A stretch of DNA of 64,000 nucleotides, from the NCBI GenBank assembly GCA_963575745.1, contig CAUYUJ010004725.1, positions 142,501 through 206,500 on the forward strand, read 5' to 3'. A program made the translations under genes and the position numbers. The stretch is from Prorocentrum cordatum (taxonomy: Eukaryota > Sar > Dinophyceae > Prorocentrales > Prorocentraceae). Each line of letters begins with the position of its first letter. The stretch's first letter is position 1. The notes beneath the pieces are model-generated. The model saw only the letters and a program-made list of their open reading frames with translations. It ran no database searches and was not told the DNA's origin. Shown here one piece after another: positions 22,443 through 32,935 of the stretch.

Positions 22443-22585
22443 CGCAAACATGGATTAGCGATCCATGGATTTGGAACGCGGTCGCCAAATCCATGGATTG
22501 GGGGAGGTGCCCTCCCCCACATGCGGCCGGTGCGGCCTCGCTCGGGACCCGTCGCTAATCCACGCCCCCTTAATCCATGTTTGCG
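22443..22585. mobile_element. 143-bp MITE-like element with 15-bp perfect inverted ends
   Basis: CGCAAACATGGATTA at 22443-22457 is mirrored by TAATCCATGTTTGCG at 22571-22585. Inside are further ATCCATGGAT palindromes. No clear target duplication was found. Confidence 0.5.
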
Positions 22586-22655
22586 ATCGCCTGATAGTTG
22601 TCCATGGCCAGCGGCGGACTCCCCCTCCCACTACCCTCAAGACGGGCCTGTCCAT

Positions 22656-22950
22656 CTACAGGAGGAATGTTCAAAAATAGCTCAAACAACAATAGTCTGC
22701 GGACGTTTTTTTTTGACCGTTTTTGACTAGATTGAAACATTTTTTTTGACAACGTTTTAACGTTTCATTCAAAATCCGCCTGTAGGGAGACACGCCCGAC
22801 CTAACACTCCCCCTCATCTCCCAATCCACTCCCCTTCGTCCCTCCGCAATTACTCAATATGAATATACTCTCCCTCTTCCCCTGATGGCGTCCGGGTGAT
22901 GGCCGCGCACCCTCCGCGTACTGTTTTTTTACACACAGGATGCCCGGGAA
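22656..22950. other. AT-richer spacer with weak inverted ends
   Basis: CTACAGGAGGA (from 22656) and its imperfect mirror TCCGCCTGTAG (ending about 22784) enclose T-runs. This may be another short inverted-repeat element but is poorly supported. The rest shows nothing. Confidence 0.25.
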
Positions 22951-22954
22951 ATCC

Positions 22955-23150
22955 CGGGAAACGACTCTCGCTGAAGCGCCGGCGTCATTTTTTCCCAAAA
23001 TGCTGCTCTCGTTGAGGCGCCGGCCTCATTTCTGCTCCCGAATCGTTCCGAATCGTGCTCCCGCTGCAGCGTGGGCCTCATTTTCGGATCGGTGTTTGGC
23101 CTCCGTCGTTCAGGATGGCGTTCTCGCCCCAGCGCGGGCCTTTTTCTCGC
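22955..23150. repeat. Degenerate tandem repeat, about 45-60 bp units
   Basis: GCTCTCGTTGAGGCGCCGGC-type units recur about four times with heavy divergence (22965, 23010, 23060, 23125). Confidence 0.5.
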
Positions 23151-23187
23151 GCGCCCATCCGCCCGCCACCACCGCGCCGCACCGCCA

Positions 23188-23255
23188 CCGCCACCACCAC
23201 CACCACCACCACCACCACCACCACCACCACCACCACCACCACCACCACCACCACC

Positions 23256-23286
<31 letters not shown>

Positions 23287-23400
23287 CCATCACCACCACC
23301 ACCACCACCCCACCACCACCACCACCACCACCACCACCACCACCACCACCACCACCACGACAACCACGCACACACGCACGCACGCACGCACGTGCACCAC
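23188..23400. repeat. CCA microsatellite
   Basis: Nearly pure CCA repeats, then CACGCACG. Confidence 0.95.
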
Positions 23401-23824
23401 CACCCACTACGCACGCGCGCGCGGAGCCACAGGTCCGCTACGACACGCGTCCGCGGATAGAGAAAATCAGCGCCATGGTAAGGGATGGGAGGGAGGGGTA
23501 GGACGTCAGATATGACGCGAGCGCACCTAGCTTGCCTCCCCCCCCTCCCCTGCGTCCCTCCCCTCCGCCCCCTCCTTCGCCCCCCTTCCCCCCCTTTCCC
23601 GCCCCCTCCTTCGTCCCCCCGCCCCCTCCTTCGTCCCCCCGCCTTCGTCCCTCCCTCCCCCGCCACCTCCTCCCCCTCCTCCCCCTTCGCCCCCCGCCCC
23701 CGCCCCTGCGTCCCTCCCCCCCCGCAGCGCGGCCCCCTCCCGAGCCTCCACGACCTCAAGGCCGGCCGTATCCTCCCAAGCCGCAGCGCACAGGCAACAG
23801 TAGCAGAGAGAAGGAGGCAACGGT

Positions 23825-24022
23825 CGGCGGCGAACGAGAGGGGGAAATGAGAAGGAGGAGGCCTTCTCAGAAGGCGGCGGGACTTCTCAGAAGCCCTCGC
23901 GCCTTCTGGGAAGTTCTTTATGTTTTCGGGGAAGGCTTTGAAAACTTCTCAGAAGGCCCGGGGACTTCCGAGCCTTCTGAGAAGGCCCGCCCCTTCTCAC
24001 TTCCCCCCCTCGCTCGCCGCCG
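23825..24022. mobile_element. 198-bp foldback element with 51-bp arms
   Basis: Arms 23825-23875 and 23972-24022 are reverse complements with 6 mismatches in 51 (start CGGCGGCGA, end GGCCTTCTCAGAAGGC). The loop holds more TTCTCAGAAG motifs. Confidence 0.6.
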
Positions 24023-24121
24023 AAAAAGGGAAATTCGGATAAGGAGCAAGGCAAAAGGGGGGAAGAGGAAGAGGCGGGGATGATGGTAGGACGGGCAGGG
24101 GGATAGAAGGAGGCTGGAAGT

Positions 24122-24232
24122 GAGAAGGGCAGGGGGTTGGACAAGGATGATGAGGCGGAGGAGGAGCAGCAGCAGCCGCAGGAGCAACCCCAGGAACAGC
24201 AGAAGCATGATCCAACAATCTGGGATGAATGA
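24122..24232 (+). CDS. Weak acidic, Gln-rich exon-like segment
   Basis: The frame reads GLDKDDEAEEEQQQPQEQPQ, then EQQKHDPTIWDE and a TGA at 24230-24232. It resembles a low-complexity protein tail but could be a translated GAG/CAG tract. No partner exon is defined. Confidence 0.2.
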   Translation, partial: EKGRGLDKDDEAEEEQQQPQEQPQEQQKHDPTIWDE

Positions 24233-24356
24233 AAGGAGACAGAGAAGAGGACACCGAGGGCTGGACGAGGATTATAATGATCAGGATATACAGAAGCAGA
24301 TGCTGCTGCTGCTGCTGCTGAAAAAGGAAACCACCACATAAGAAAGCGGAGGCTCC

Positions 24357-24668
24357 ATGTTCCAGGATAGCGTGCTGAGCAAGGAGCGTACAGTCAAGAG
24401 ACAAACAGAGACCGAAACACAACAACGCTGGGCGCGACCTACTGTCAGTCCAACCGGGTGGGCGTTTGGTGCGCAGGGCACGTGGAGGCTTCGAAAAGGA
24501 GCATGGCATTGTGGATCTTCGAACCAGGCGTAGGCTGTCTATGACGACGCCGTCGAAGCAAATACGGAGGCAAAAAAAAAGGCGCTGGAGGGTGTGCGTC
24601 GGGTCAGACTCGAGGAGGGAGCACAGCGGTCGCACCGGACGTTGGTAGTGAGGTGGGCCGAACGGTGA
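24357..24668 (+). CDS. Exon-like frame with one internal TAG
   Basis: From ATG at 24357 the frame reads MFQDSVLSKERTVKRQTETE and onward to a TAG at 24531-24533. The same frame resumes with AVYDDAVEANTEAKKKALEG and VRRVRLEEGAQRSHRTL to a TGA at 24666-24668. The TAG could be an intron acceptor (CGTAG before GCTGTC), with GTAGTGAG at about 24642 as a donor; otherwise the frame is broken. The charged helical composition favours coding. Product not recognised. Confidence 0.35.
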
Positions 24669-24944
24669 TTCACTGACCCCGGGTGCGTGGCCGACTTGGG
24701 GTTCTGCGGCGCGGATTGTTGCTGTGGTTGTTGCTGTTCTTGAGCTCTCACTGCTGAAGAATAACGGCTGTTGATCCCGCCCCTCTGGGGCACATGGTGT
24801 TATTTCAATTGGAGTGCCCTCCTCGGGGCTTGCGCCCTGTTGTTTATTAGAGGACGTCCTGGGTCTCGGAGTTTGGTTGTTGGCCCTTGGATTACATCGA
24901 CAACGGCTCCCACCTGATAGTCCCTCACAATGTATTATTGCGGA

Positions 24945-25080
24945 TCGCGCTCTCGCGCGGGACTTCCTCACATTGTATGCAAAAATCGCGCTCTCGCGCG
25001 GGGCTCCCTCGCAATTTCTTCGGGCGTCGCGCCTCCAACACTTGGGAATCGAGCTCTCGCTCAGGACTTCCTCGCGATGC
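24945..25080. repeat. Three copies of an about 35-bp motif
   Basis: ATCGCGCTCTCGCGCGGGAC and variants occur at about 24949, 24986 and 25049, each followed by a CTCGC-rich end. Confidence 0.6.
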
Positions 25081-25369
25081 ATGCTCCCGCTTCGGCGGCC
25101 CGCCTGCTCGACCTGGCCGCCCGGGCCCGCCTTCCCGACCCGCCCGTCAGGAGGTCTACCCGCCAAATCTGCCCGTCTGGTTCTGCCACGTGGTTTCTGC
25201 TCCTCGTCCCTCTCCTGCTAGTCTCTTTCGTGCTCTGACCATCCTCCCTCCCTCTTCCATCCGTCCTTTCCTCCTCAGTTTTAGGGGCTGCGCCAACTAC
25301 ACGCGGCACAAGGGGGTACGATCGAAGACGACTAGGGTGGGTACCGAGGATTTGGGATACACGTGTTGA

Positions 25370-25745
25370 ATGGCATGCGAGCAGGTCAGAGCGAGCAGCC
25401 TTGAAATGGTTCGTGTTGCTGTTGGTGTTGTTGTTGGCATTGTTGCTGGTTTGGTGTCGTTGTTGTTGCTGTTGTGGTGAGTGTTATTGTTTCTGGTGGT
25501 GGCGCTGCTGCTTTTGCTGCTGGTGTTCATGGTCTTGTTGGTGTCGTGGGTGGTGGTGATCGTGGTGCCTGTGGTGTTGCTGGTGTTGTTGTTGTCGTTG
25601 TTGTTGCTGTTGTGGCTGGCTTTGGCTATTGAACTTGTTGTCGGTGGTATGGTTGTTGTTGTGATTGCTGCTGCTACTGCTGCTGCTGTTATTGTTGTTG
25701 TTGGTGGTGTTGTTAATGCAACTGTGGTCGTCCCAATCGCGATCA
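25370..25745. repeat. Degenerate GTT/GTG trinucleotide repeat
   Basis: TGTTGTTG-type tract of about 370 bases, T/G only for long runs. Confidence 0.9.
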
Positions 25746-25754
25746 AGCCCGCGA

Positions 25755-25870
25755 CCCACCCTTGACGCACCCGCAACCCCTCCCCGACCCACCCACGATC
25801 CACCCGTGACCGACCCGCGACCCGCCCACGACCCACCCACGACGGACCCCGCAGCGCGCCCGCCCCCTCG
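25755..25870. repeat. Degenerate CCCGCGACCCAC minisatellite
   Basis: About ten copies of a 10- to 12-bp GACCCACCC motif. Confidence 0.7.
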
Positions 25871-25879
25871 CTCATATCC

Positions 25880-26005
25880 GTAACTGCGGGGTACTAAAGC
25901 ACGTTTCTGGCGCAGGAGCAAGCGTGCGTATCGCAGGCGGCAAGCGTGGGAGTTCTCTCCTTGCCAGAGGCTCTCCCGCTGCTCCTTCCAGTCCATGATC
26001 GATCG
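25880..26005 (-). CDS. Exon-like segment
   Basis: The minus strand reads IMDWKEQRESLWQGENSHAC, then RLRYARLLLRQKRALVPRSY. Charge and hydrophobic spacing look like a helical protein, unlike the repeats on either side. A donor could be the GT at AAACGTGCTTTAG or TTTAGTACC. No domain recognised. Confidence 0.3.
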
Positions 26006-26035
26006 TGTCATCGAATGTGAACTAGAGGTAGCTAG

Positions 26036-26285
26036 AGGCCTCCTGGATGGGGTCCGAGTAGATGGGGTCGGAGGATCGCGCCGCATCGCCGATACATCGG
26101 CGATGCACCGTCGATACATCGGCGATGCATCGGTGATGCAACGGCGACGCATCGTCGACGTCGGCGATGCATCGGCGACATCGACGCGAAGGAAATCGGG
26201 CTCCGCATCGAGCTGCATCGCCGATGCATCAGCGATGTGGCGCGGTCCTCCGACCCCATCTACTCAGACCCCATCAAGGATGCCT
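26036..26285. mobile_element. 250-bp foldback with 65-bp arms around a GATGCATCGGC array
   Basis: Left arm 26036-26100 and right arm 26221-26285 match as reverse complements at 58 of 65 positions (shared GAGTAGATGGGGTCGGAGGA). The middle is a run of short self-complementary GCATCGGCGATGC units, so almost the whole element can fold. Confidence 0.6.
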
Positions 26286-26380
26286 ACAGTAGCACAACCT
26301 GCCCCACCACTCGCCGCCTGGATCCTCGTCTTGGCGGGCAAGGGGCCAACGCTTTGACAAATGCAGGCCCCTCGGCCGCC

Positions 26381-26381
26381 A

Positions 26382-26456
<75 letters not shown>

Positions 26457-26765
26457 ATGATGGTGATGATGATGATGTTGATGATGCTGATGATATTGAT
26501 GATGATGTTGATGATGATGAGGATGATGATGTTGATGATGTTGATGATGTTGTTGTTGATGATTATGATGATAATGATGAGGATGATGATTGGTCATCAT
26601 CATCCTCATCGAGCTCCTTCTCCTCCTCCTCCTCCTCGAGATGATGATCAGATGATGATGTTCAGATGATGATCATCATCCTGCTCCTCCTCCTCCTCCT
26701 CCTCGAGCTCCTCCTCCTCCTCCTCCTCCTCCTCTCCTCCTCCTCCTCATCCGCCTCCTCCCCCT
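26381..26765. repeat. GAT microsatellite followed by CTC tract
   Basis: Nearly pure GAT (26381-26453), then degenerate GATGTT, then CTCGAG-interrupted CTC tracts to about 26765. Confidence 0.95.
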
Positions 26766-27130
26766 TCTGCCCCGTCCTCCTACACCGGCCCGCCCCTTGC
26801 TCCTGTGCCGGCGCCTCTCCCCTCGTCATCACCTCCCTGCTCCTGCTCCTGCTGCTGCTGCTGCTGCTGCTGCTCTGCTGCTGCTGCTCTGCTGCTGCTG
26901 CTGCTCGGCACCCCTCCTCCCCTCCCCGCTTCTCAGGTCCCCTTCTGCCGATGTACTCACTCTCCACCTCCCCCCTCCCCCCCCCCCACCGGCCAGGAAG
27001 TAAGGAGGGGTGGACGAGGGCCTGGAGGAGGTGGGTGGAGAAGGGGCGTGCAGGAGGCCCGCTGTCCTGGAGCCCCGCCGTGCCAGCCCCCCAGAAGTGG
27101 GCGGGGAGGGGGCCCCGGCGAGCAGAAGAA
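26766..27130. other. GC-rich spacer with GCT tract
   Basis: A CTG/CTGCT tract at 26835-26905 and C-rich DNA. No exon defended. Confidence 0.4.
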
Positions 27131-27206
27131 GGCGCCCTCCTCGCGCAGCTGCAGCACCGCTCGCTCGTGGTCCTCCTCGGCGCAGCGGAGCCGCTCGTGC
27201 AGGCCC
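27131..27206 (-). CDS. Exon-like segment, helical
   Basis: After CTGCTCGCCCAG on the minus strand the frame reads GLHERLRCAEEDHERAVLQL and REEGA. There is no GT donor; a GC donor (GAGG before GCGCC) would be needed, which dinoflagellates are known to use. Product unknown. Confidence 0.3.
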
Positions 27207-27539
27207 CTGGGCGAGCAGGGGTTGGAGAGGAGGCCGCGGGGCGCGAAGGGGGGCAGGGATCGGGGGAGGGAGGGGGGGGGCAGGGAGGGGCGCGGAGGAG
27301 CGAGGAGAGCGGACGGACAGAGGCGAAGGAGAGCGGGGAGAGGAGGGAGAGAATGCGTCGTGCCCCCTCCCCTTCCTCTGGCTGCCCCTCCTCCTGGTCC
27401 GGGAGGCGGGCGGGCGGAGAGTGGGGAAAGGGGAGGGTGGAGGAGAGGAGAGGAGGAAGGGGGGATGACGAGGAGGGAGGAGGATGAGGGGGCGGAGGAA
27501 AGGCTGGATGGGGCGAGGAGGGAGGAATAAGCAGAAATA

Positions 27540-27850
27540 GAAAGAGAGAGAGAGAGAGAGAAAAAAAAAAAAAAAAAAAAAAAAGAGAGAGAGAGAGAGA
27601 ACAAAAAAGGAAGGACATACTGTCAAACATAAGGAAAAAGGAGGGTGAGGGGGAGGCGGGGCGGAGGTCTTGGATAGGACAGGAGGGTGTGCGAGGTAGA
27701 AGCTGCAGAGCAGAGGGAGAAGCGGGAGGGCACAGGGAAGGAAGGAAGGAGGCCAAACAGGGAACGAAAACCTTCACAGGGAAGGAAGGAAGGAGGCAAG
27801 GCAGGGCACAGGGAAGGAAGGAAGGAAGGAAGGAAGGAAGGAGGCAACAC
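27540..27850. repeat. GA and A runs, then GGAA microsatellite
   Basis: GA/A tract at 27540-27600 and GGAAGGAA tract at 27738-27846, with a duplicated ACAGGGAAGGAAGGA block (GCGAAAACCTTCAC near 27853 repeats 27765). Confidence 0.85.
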
Positions 27851-28660
27851 AGGGAGCGAAAACCTTCACCTCCCCCTGACCTCCCCCTCGCTATCGCTCG
27901 GACGTCCGTGCGCATTTTTCTGGCCTCGTGCGTGTAGTGTATCGCAGATTGGCCTAAAGGGCTCCCCGATGGATTTTGTCAGTACAAACGCGCACGCCCG
28001 AGCGATGCCAAGCACCCCACCCCTTTTCCGTCCCCCCTCCCCCTCTGTCCCGCCCCATTACTTTCCCCCTTGCCTCGCATCCTCATCCTCCACCCTCTCC
28101 CTGGCCCTTTTGATTAGAAGGCAGAACGTCCCCCCCCAAAAAAATAAACAACCCGGCGAGCGAAGCCGTTTAGTACACGCACTAAGGGCAAGAATCGAAC
28201 AGGGCAGGGCTGTTCAAAAGACGCCCCGGGCCGCTCAGCAAACGCAAGTTGTCGGGGTCTGGATGGTTTTTCATAATTGGATTGTTTTTTTTCGCTCTGA
28301 CCGGTCGATGGACCCACCACCACCGACGGGCCACGACACCCGCGTTTTCCACTGGTGCTCCCGCGGTGACGATACGACGACCTCGTCGCGCACCGGCCTC
28401 CGCCACGGCGGGAACCACCAAAACCCCACCGGCCTGCGGGACCCACGCGCCCCTGGCCGACGACAGCCCGCGCCTGGGACGGCGCGGGGCCACGGGTTCG
28501 CCAACCGCGCGCGTACATGGCCCACGCGGCCGACCCCTTCTCCCGTTTTTGCGTGTTTTTTTTTCGTTATTTCGGTCTTTCTCGCTCTCTCTCCCTCGGA
28601 AGAGGATGGGAACGATGAGGATTTCTCCCTCGGAAGGGGATGGGAACGACGAGGATGGGT
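27851..28660. other. Spacer, no gene seen
   Basis: Unique, moderately GC-rich DNA. Frames are open on both strands. A TCTCCCTCGGAAG motif is duplicated near 28588 and 28624. Confidence 0.35.
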
Positions 28661-28664
28661 GTGG

Positions 28665-28790
28665 GGAGGAGGAGGAGGAGGAGGAGGAGGAGGAGGAGGA
28701 GGAGGAGGAGGAGGAAAAGGAAGAGGAGAAGGAAAAGGAAAAGGATAATGAGGAAAGGAAGAAGAGGAGGAAGACAAGGAGGGGGAAAGA
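28665..28790. repeat. GAG/GAAAAG microsatellite
   Basis: GAG tract grading into GGAAAAGG and GAAGAGG. Confidence 0.9.
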
Positions 28791-28980
28791 TGTCCCCCTC
28801 TTTCTCCCGTTCTGCCACGGCGACAAGAGCAACGCGGCGGCCACGTGGCCAGCGGCGTCTGTCGAACGCGTAGGAGGCCCCCTGGAGGGCGCCCAGCCTA
28901 ACCTCCCTTATTCCTCCCCCATCCACCATCTCCGCCTGCTGCGGCCCACTCCCGACCACGGCGGGGTACGGTGTCGGGTC

Positions 28981-29072
28981 CTGCCCCTCTCCAGCGACCG
29001 CGCCAGTGCCGCGCGGAGATCGCCCAGCAGCGCGTTGGTTGCGTCGTGCGCGGGCGCGGCGCCCACGCCAGC
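28981..29072 (-). CDS. Exon-like segment
   Basis: The minus strand reads AGVGAAPAHDATNALLGDLR, then AALARSLERGR. The acceptor would be GCGCGAAG before GCTGGC, and the 3' end GGGGCAG before GACCC needs a GA donor. The composition is protein-like. No domain. Confidence 0.3.
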
Positions 29073-29399
29073 CTTCGCGCGGGACACACTTCGGACTCAC
29101 GGGTGCACGGGGGGACTTCAACGCCCGGTTGCTCATCTCTTTCCCTCCTAGCCCTCATCCGCTCCGCCACCCTCTAACGTTTGTTCCGTTCCTTCTTTCT
29201 CCCCTTTGCTCCACTTTCCATCCCCTCCCTCTGTCGCTGCCCCCTTCCCCCAGCCCGCCCGCCCCTCGCTCCCACGCTCCCGCGCTCCCTCTCGCCTTCA
29301 CTGTTCTTTCCGTTAGTGGCTTGCAGAATGCCCGCTTGTGGAGAAGATCATGCACCGGAATTGGGGAAAGGCGTGGGGCAGTGCACGGATTCAGGCGGA

Positions 29400-29790
29400 A
29401 GTCCTCAGGAGGCGGCTCGTGCAATCTTCGCTCGGAAAAGGAAGAACAGTGGAGGGAGGACTTGTTGCTCAAGCCAGTTTCGTGAGCCTCCCTGGTCAGA
29501 GGCCCAAACAACCGACAGACACGGGCGTCCACATGGCCTGGTCTCTGGCCCTTCCCTGCAAGGCCCCTCGCGGCCTCCGCGTCCCGCCTGTCATGGTCCG
29601 CCACGATTGGCAATCGTTATAAGCGCTGCATGACGACAGCACGGCTCCTCCCCGAGCCCTCTTCGAGATGGGTCATGACTCCTCCGCGGGTGCGCAAACA
29701 CTGCGCGCACACGGGGCAATGGACCACGTCAATAAACTCACGCCTGCGGCGCCTGACGTCATGCACGGCGAAAAACATGGGTTGCCAACT
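29400..29790 (-). pseudogene. Possible coding relic with a Cys/His motif
   Basis: The minus strand reads REFIDVVHCPVCAQ, with CPVCAQCLRTRGGVMTH like a half zinc finger, to a stop at 29617. A second frame continues with RDAEAARGLAGKG and ARVCRLFGPLTREAHETG. An acceptor ATGACGTCAG lies near 29750. The plus strand is also open here (94 and 173 codons at 29338 and 29630), so strand and coding status are uncertain. Confidence 0.25.
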
Positions 29791-29799
29791 GACTGCTAC

Positions 29800-30284
29800 T
29801 AGAAAGAACACGTGTAAGATCAGTCCTGGCCAACGAAGACATGATTTACCTCAGCCAGGCGGCGGGTCTTCGTCCATGACTGCAGGCGTTTCACCCCGCG
29901 CTCTAACCTCGCAGCTCTCAGGCAGGCTCTCGACCGTTTGGGTCGTGTGCGGCCGTCAGCAATCCAGCGATCCATGGGTTGCGCCGTGCCACAAGGCATA
30001 CGCTTCCGCGCGCGAGACCAGGAACAACACCAAATCCTCTGACACCGCCTGCATCCACGATCTGCTCACCCAAATGGGATGTGAAAGGATGACACACAAA
30101 GTACGCGGCACGCGCAGGCACACGTGCGTGATCAGACACGAGTGCATGTAGAGAAGCATGTTCTCCCTCGCTCGCTGGTTCCCTGCGTCCATCTCGTCCT
30201 CCCTCCCGCTGGTCCTCCCTCTCCGCCGCCCTTCTTCCATTCATGCCTCTTTGCTGTTCTTTCGATCTCCCCTTCCCCCTTCGT
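29800..30284. other. Spacer with balanced base composition, no gene assigned
   Basis: A 173-codon plus frame (29630-30151) crosses it without recognisable motifs. Confidence 0.3.
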
Positions 30285-30515
30285 CTCGCTCTCTCTCTCT
30301 CTCTCTCTCTCTTTCCCTCTCTCTCTTCTTTCCTTTGTCTCTCTCTCTCTCTCTCTCCCCCTCATTTCCCCCCTCTGCCTCTCTCTCCCTCTGTCTCTCT
30401 CTCCCTCTGCCTCTCTGTCTCTTTCTCTCTCTCTCTCTCTCTGTCTCTCTTGCTCTGTCTCCATCTCTCTCTCTCTCTTTTCTCTCTCTCTCTCTCTCTC
30501 TCTCCCTCCCCCCAT
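30285..30515. repeat. CT microsatellite
   Basis: CT repeats with CCCCTC and GTCT interruptions. Confidence 0.95.
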
Positions 30516-30732
30516 CTACACATAATCTGTGTCTAGCCGTCTATCCCTCCCTCCTCGTACTGTCCTCTGCGGCAGCACGTGATGATGCCACCTAAACACT
30601 GCCCCAAGCAACAACGCATGACCCAGGCCCAGGACGCCGCGCCACTTCCGGAGTCAGACCCTGGCAGGGCGGGCCACTCGAGGCCACACCTTGCGATGAG
30701 CTGAGGCGGGTCCGCACGGATTTCCAAAAAAA

Positions 30733-30800
30733 CCCTTGGTTTTTTTTTTTGCAATCCTTGGTTTTTTTTTTGCAATCCTGGTTTTTTTTTGCAATCCTTC
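30733..30800. repeat. Three copies of a T-run motif
   Basis: TGGTTTTTTTTTGCAATCC recurs three times with T-run lengths of about 10, 9 and 8. Confidence 0.8.
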
Positions 30801-31291
30801 GACTCGCGCTGGACCCCCCTTCCTGGCGCGCGGCGCGCGCCAGGGGCGGCGCCGACGCACCATCGGCGCCGCCCCGGTGCACGGCGTAGTTCTCGGCGAC
30901 GTGCCGCCGCCATCGGGGCGGGCCAGATGCCAAGGGCTTTCAACGGCCCCTGGCTTTCGCGCGATCGTGCGCCCCCTTTTCCCCCTCCGCGCCTGGGCCA
31001 ACGCAGGGGCCGAGGCGCCGACGGGGTGCCCAGGCGCGGATCAGAGAAATCCGCGCGGAGCACCAAACGTTTCATGCTTATGTGGTGTGCTTCTTCTTCG
31101 GCATGAGCCGAGGCGGCTCCGCCTCCTCCGCCTGCAGGCCATCACCAGACGGGCCCGTCCCAACTTGACGCGTGGACCCGCTCGTGCGAAACACGGGCCT
31201 GGGCCACCAGGCCGGATGGAGACGGTGCGCACCCCGACAAAACTTCGCTCATCCCCTGTACTGGCGAGACCAGCTAGGGATCCTGCCCCTT

Positions 31292-31555
31292 AGATCTGTG
31301 TTGCCAGAGGTCCTTGAGCGTTTTTGGATAATCGGCGATAATGGGCATAATACGGGGGGGGAGTATCATGTAACGCCTCCTCCCGCCGTGTGCCCGATGC
31401 GCACGGCGGCAGTGCCCAGAGCGCACTGGGGGGGGGGGGGGAGGGTCGTTACGTTATAGGGGGGAGGGGGGAGGGGGGGCCCGGGGCTATAATGCCCATG
31501 ATGCCCCAGGCAAAAAAGAAACACGCTCCCAGATCTGTGTTGTCAGAGGTCCTTG
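31292..31555. repeat. 25-bp direct repeats enclosing an inverted-repeat segment
   Basis: AGATCTGTGTTG(C/T)CAGAGGTCCTTG occurs at 31292-31316 and 31531-31555. The 214 bp between start with GATAATGGGCATAATACGGG and end with its imperfect mirror (CTATAATGCCCATGAT), with long G-runs inside. Confidence 0.65.
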
Positions 31556-31559
31556 GTCG

Positions 31560-32829
31560 GCGGGAACCCAAGACGCAGTCAGAGAAGGGCAGCCACGCCG
31601 GACCAGGCACGACCACCACACCTCAGACAAGGCACGAGCAAGGGTCTCCCGCGCGCCCGCTCCGCCCCCGATCCATATATGCAGTTGGCTTTTGAAGACC
31701 GTGTCCTTACAGCCTGACGGGAAGGGCGGTCATGCGTGGATCGGTATCGCCTCGCCGAGGGGGAGCGTTCGACAATCTGCGAAGCTCTGCTGCTCCGTCC
31801 GACCTTTTTGAAAATTCTCATCCGCGGGGGCCTGGGCGCATCGGCGCCGTGTACTCAGGCGCATCACGCAGCTGAGATCCCGTCGTGTCCGAGAAGCCCC
31901 TGCCAGGCAGGATGGCACATCGGGCGCCTGTCCAATGCACACGTTCTTTCTGGAGCGAGCCCAGCTCTGGGAACACCTGACTTGGGCTTCCCATGCGGCA
32001 GCGGGTGCAACCTTGTCCCGCGCTTCGCAAACCTGTCGGCATCCATGCTGCCTCGCAAATCACGATAACTACACACTCCCCTGAACGCTGCATACCTCGT
32101 CCTCCTCCTCCTTCTCCTCCTCCTCCTCGTCATCATCATCACGATTCACGTCTACCATCCTCCTTCTACTTCCCCCGTCGGTCATCCTTATCCTCCTCTT
32201 CTTCTCCTCGTGCCTCTCCGCTTCTCCTCTACCCGCCATTCTGCCACATCCTGCCGCATTCCTCTCCATGCCCGCCTCCCAAGCCCGCCCAACCACCAGC
32301 CCCCGATCTCTCTGTGGTTGGCCCTCCTCGTCTCACGTGTTATATGACTCTGGGAAGCGCTGCAGTCGATCATTCAACTCCTCTGCTACAGCGCTTTGAA
32401 CGGCACGGCTCCAGCCTATATGATATAGTCGTGCCTCTAAAGATGGCATTTGGATGAAACCTCCTTGACCAGGGTGTATGTGGCGGGGTGTGTGGCTCAT
32501 TGACCTCATGAATTATGGTTCTACGCTGGGCCCAGGAGGGGGGGGGGGGAATTGCGCACAATGCGGTGGTAAGAAACCCTTGTGCGACCGCCCCTTCACG
32601 GAGACAGCCAGATGACCTTTAAAGAGAATTCGCTTAGGGATCTAGCCCAATGTCTACAGCAAAGCTGAGGGATCCGAGAGGGATAGCCGTACCGACAAGT
32701 CAAGGTGCAGGTGGTTCATTCATATCGCCACGCGATGAGGCAGAGTCTCCAGAATATCGCCGCTCCTTCTTGCTCACCCTCCTCGTTCTCTCATCCTCCC
32801 CTCCCCTCTCCCGCCCCGCCCTTGTCGCG
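31560..32829. other. Unique spacer, exon status unclear
   Basis: Frames on both strands look partly protein-like at 31730-31830 (plus RYRLAEGERSTICEALLL; minus ENFQKGRTEQQSFADCRTL) and 32340-32456 (plus SAAVDHSTPLLQRFERHG ending in TGA), but the strands contradict each other, so no gene is called. A CTC tract lies at 32100-32140. Confidence 0.3.
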
Positions 32830-32935
32830 GCTTTTCGGCCTGCGGTGAGGCCTTGAAGGCCTCCTGCGCCGCACGGGCCGGCGTCTTGCCGAACACCTCT
32901 CCACACAACCAGCCGCCCTCCCAGTCGCCCGAGGC
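32830..32935 (-). CDS. Exon-like segment
   Basis: After the acceptor CCCGGTCGGCAG the minus strand reads ASGDWEGGWLCGEVFGK, then TPARAAQEAFKASPQAEKPR. The donor is unclear (GAGAGGTGTTC lies inside). A second protein-like stretch, LLLRMPQGIELLARECP, lies just upstream (about 32990-33060) after ACAGTCTCAG. Product unknown. Confidence 0.3.
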
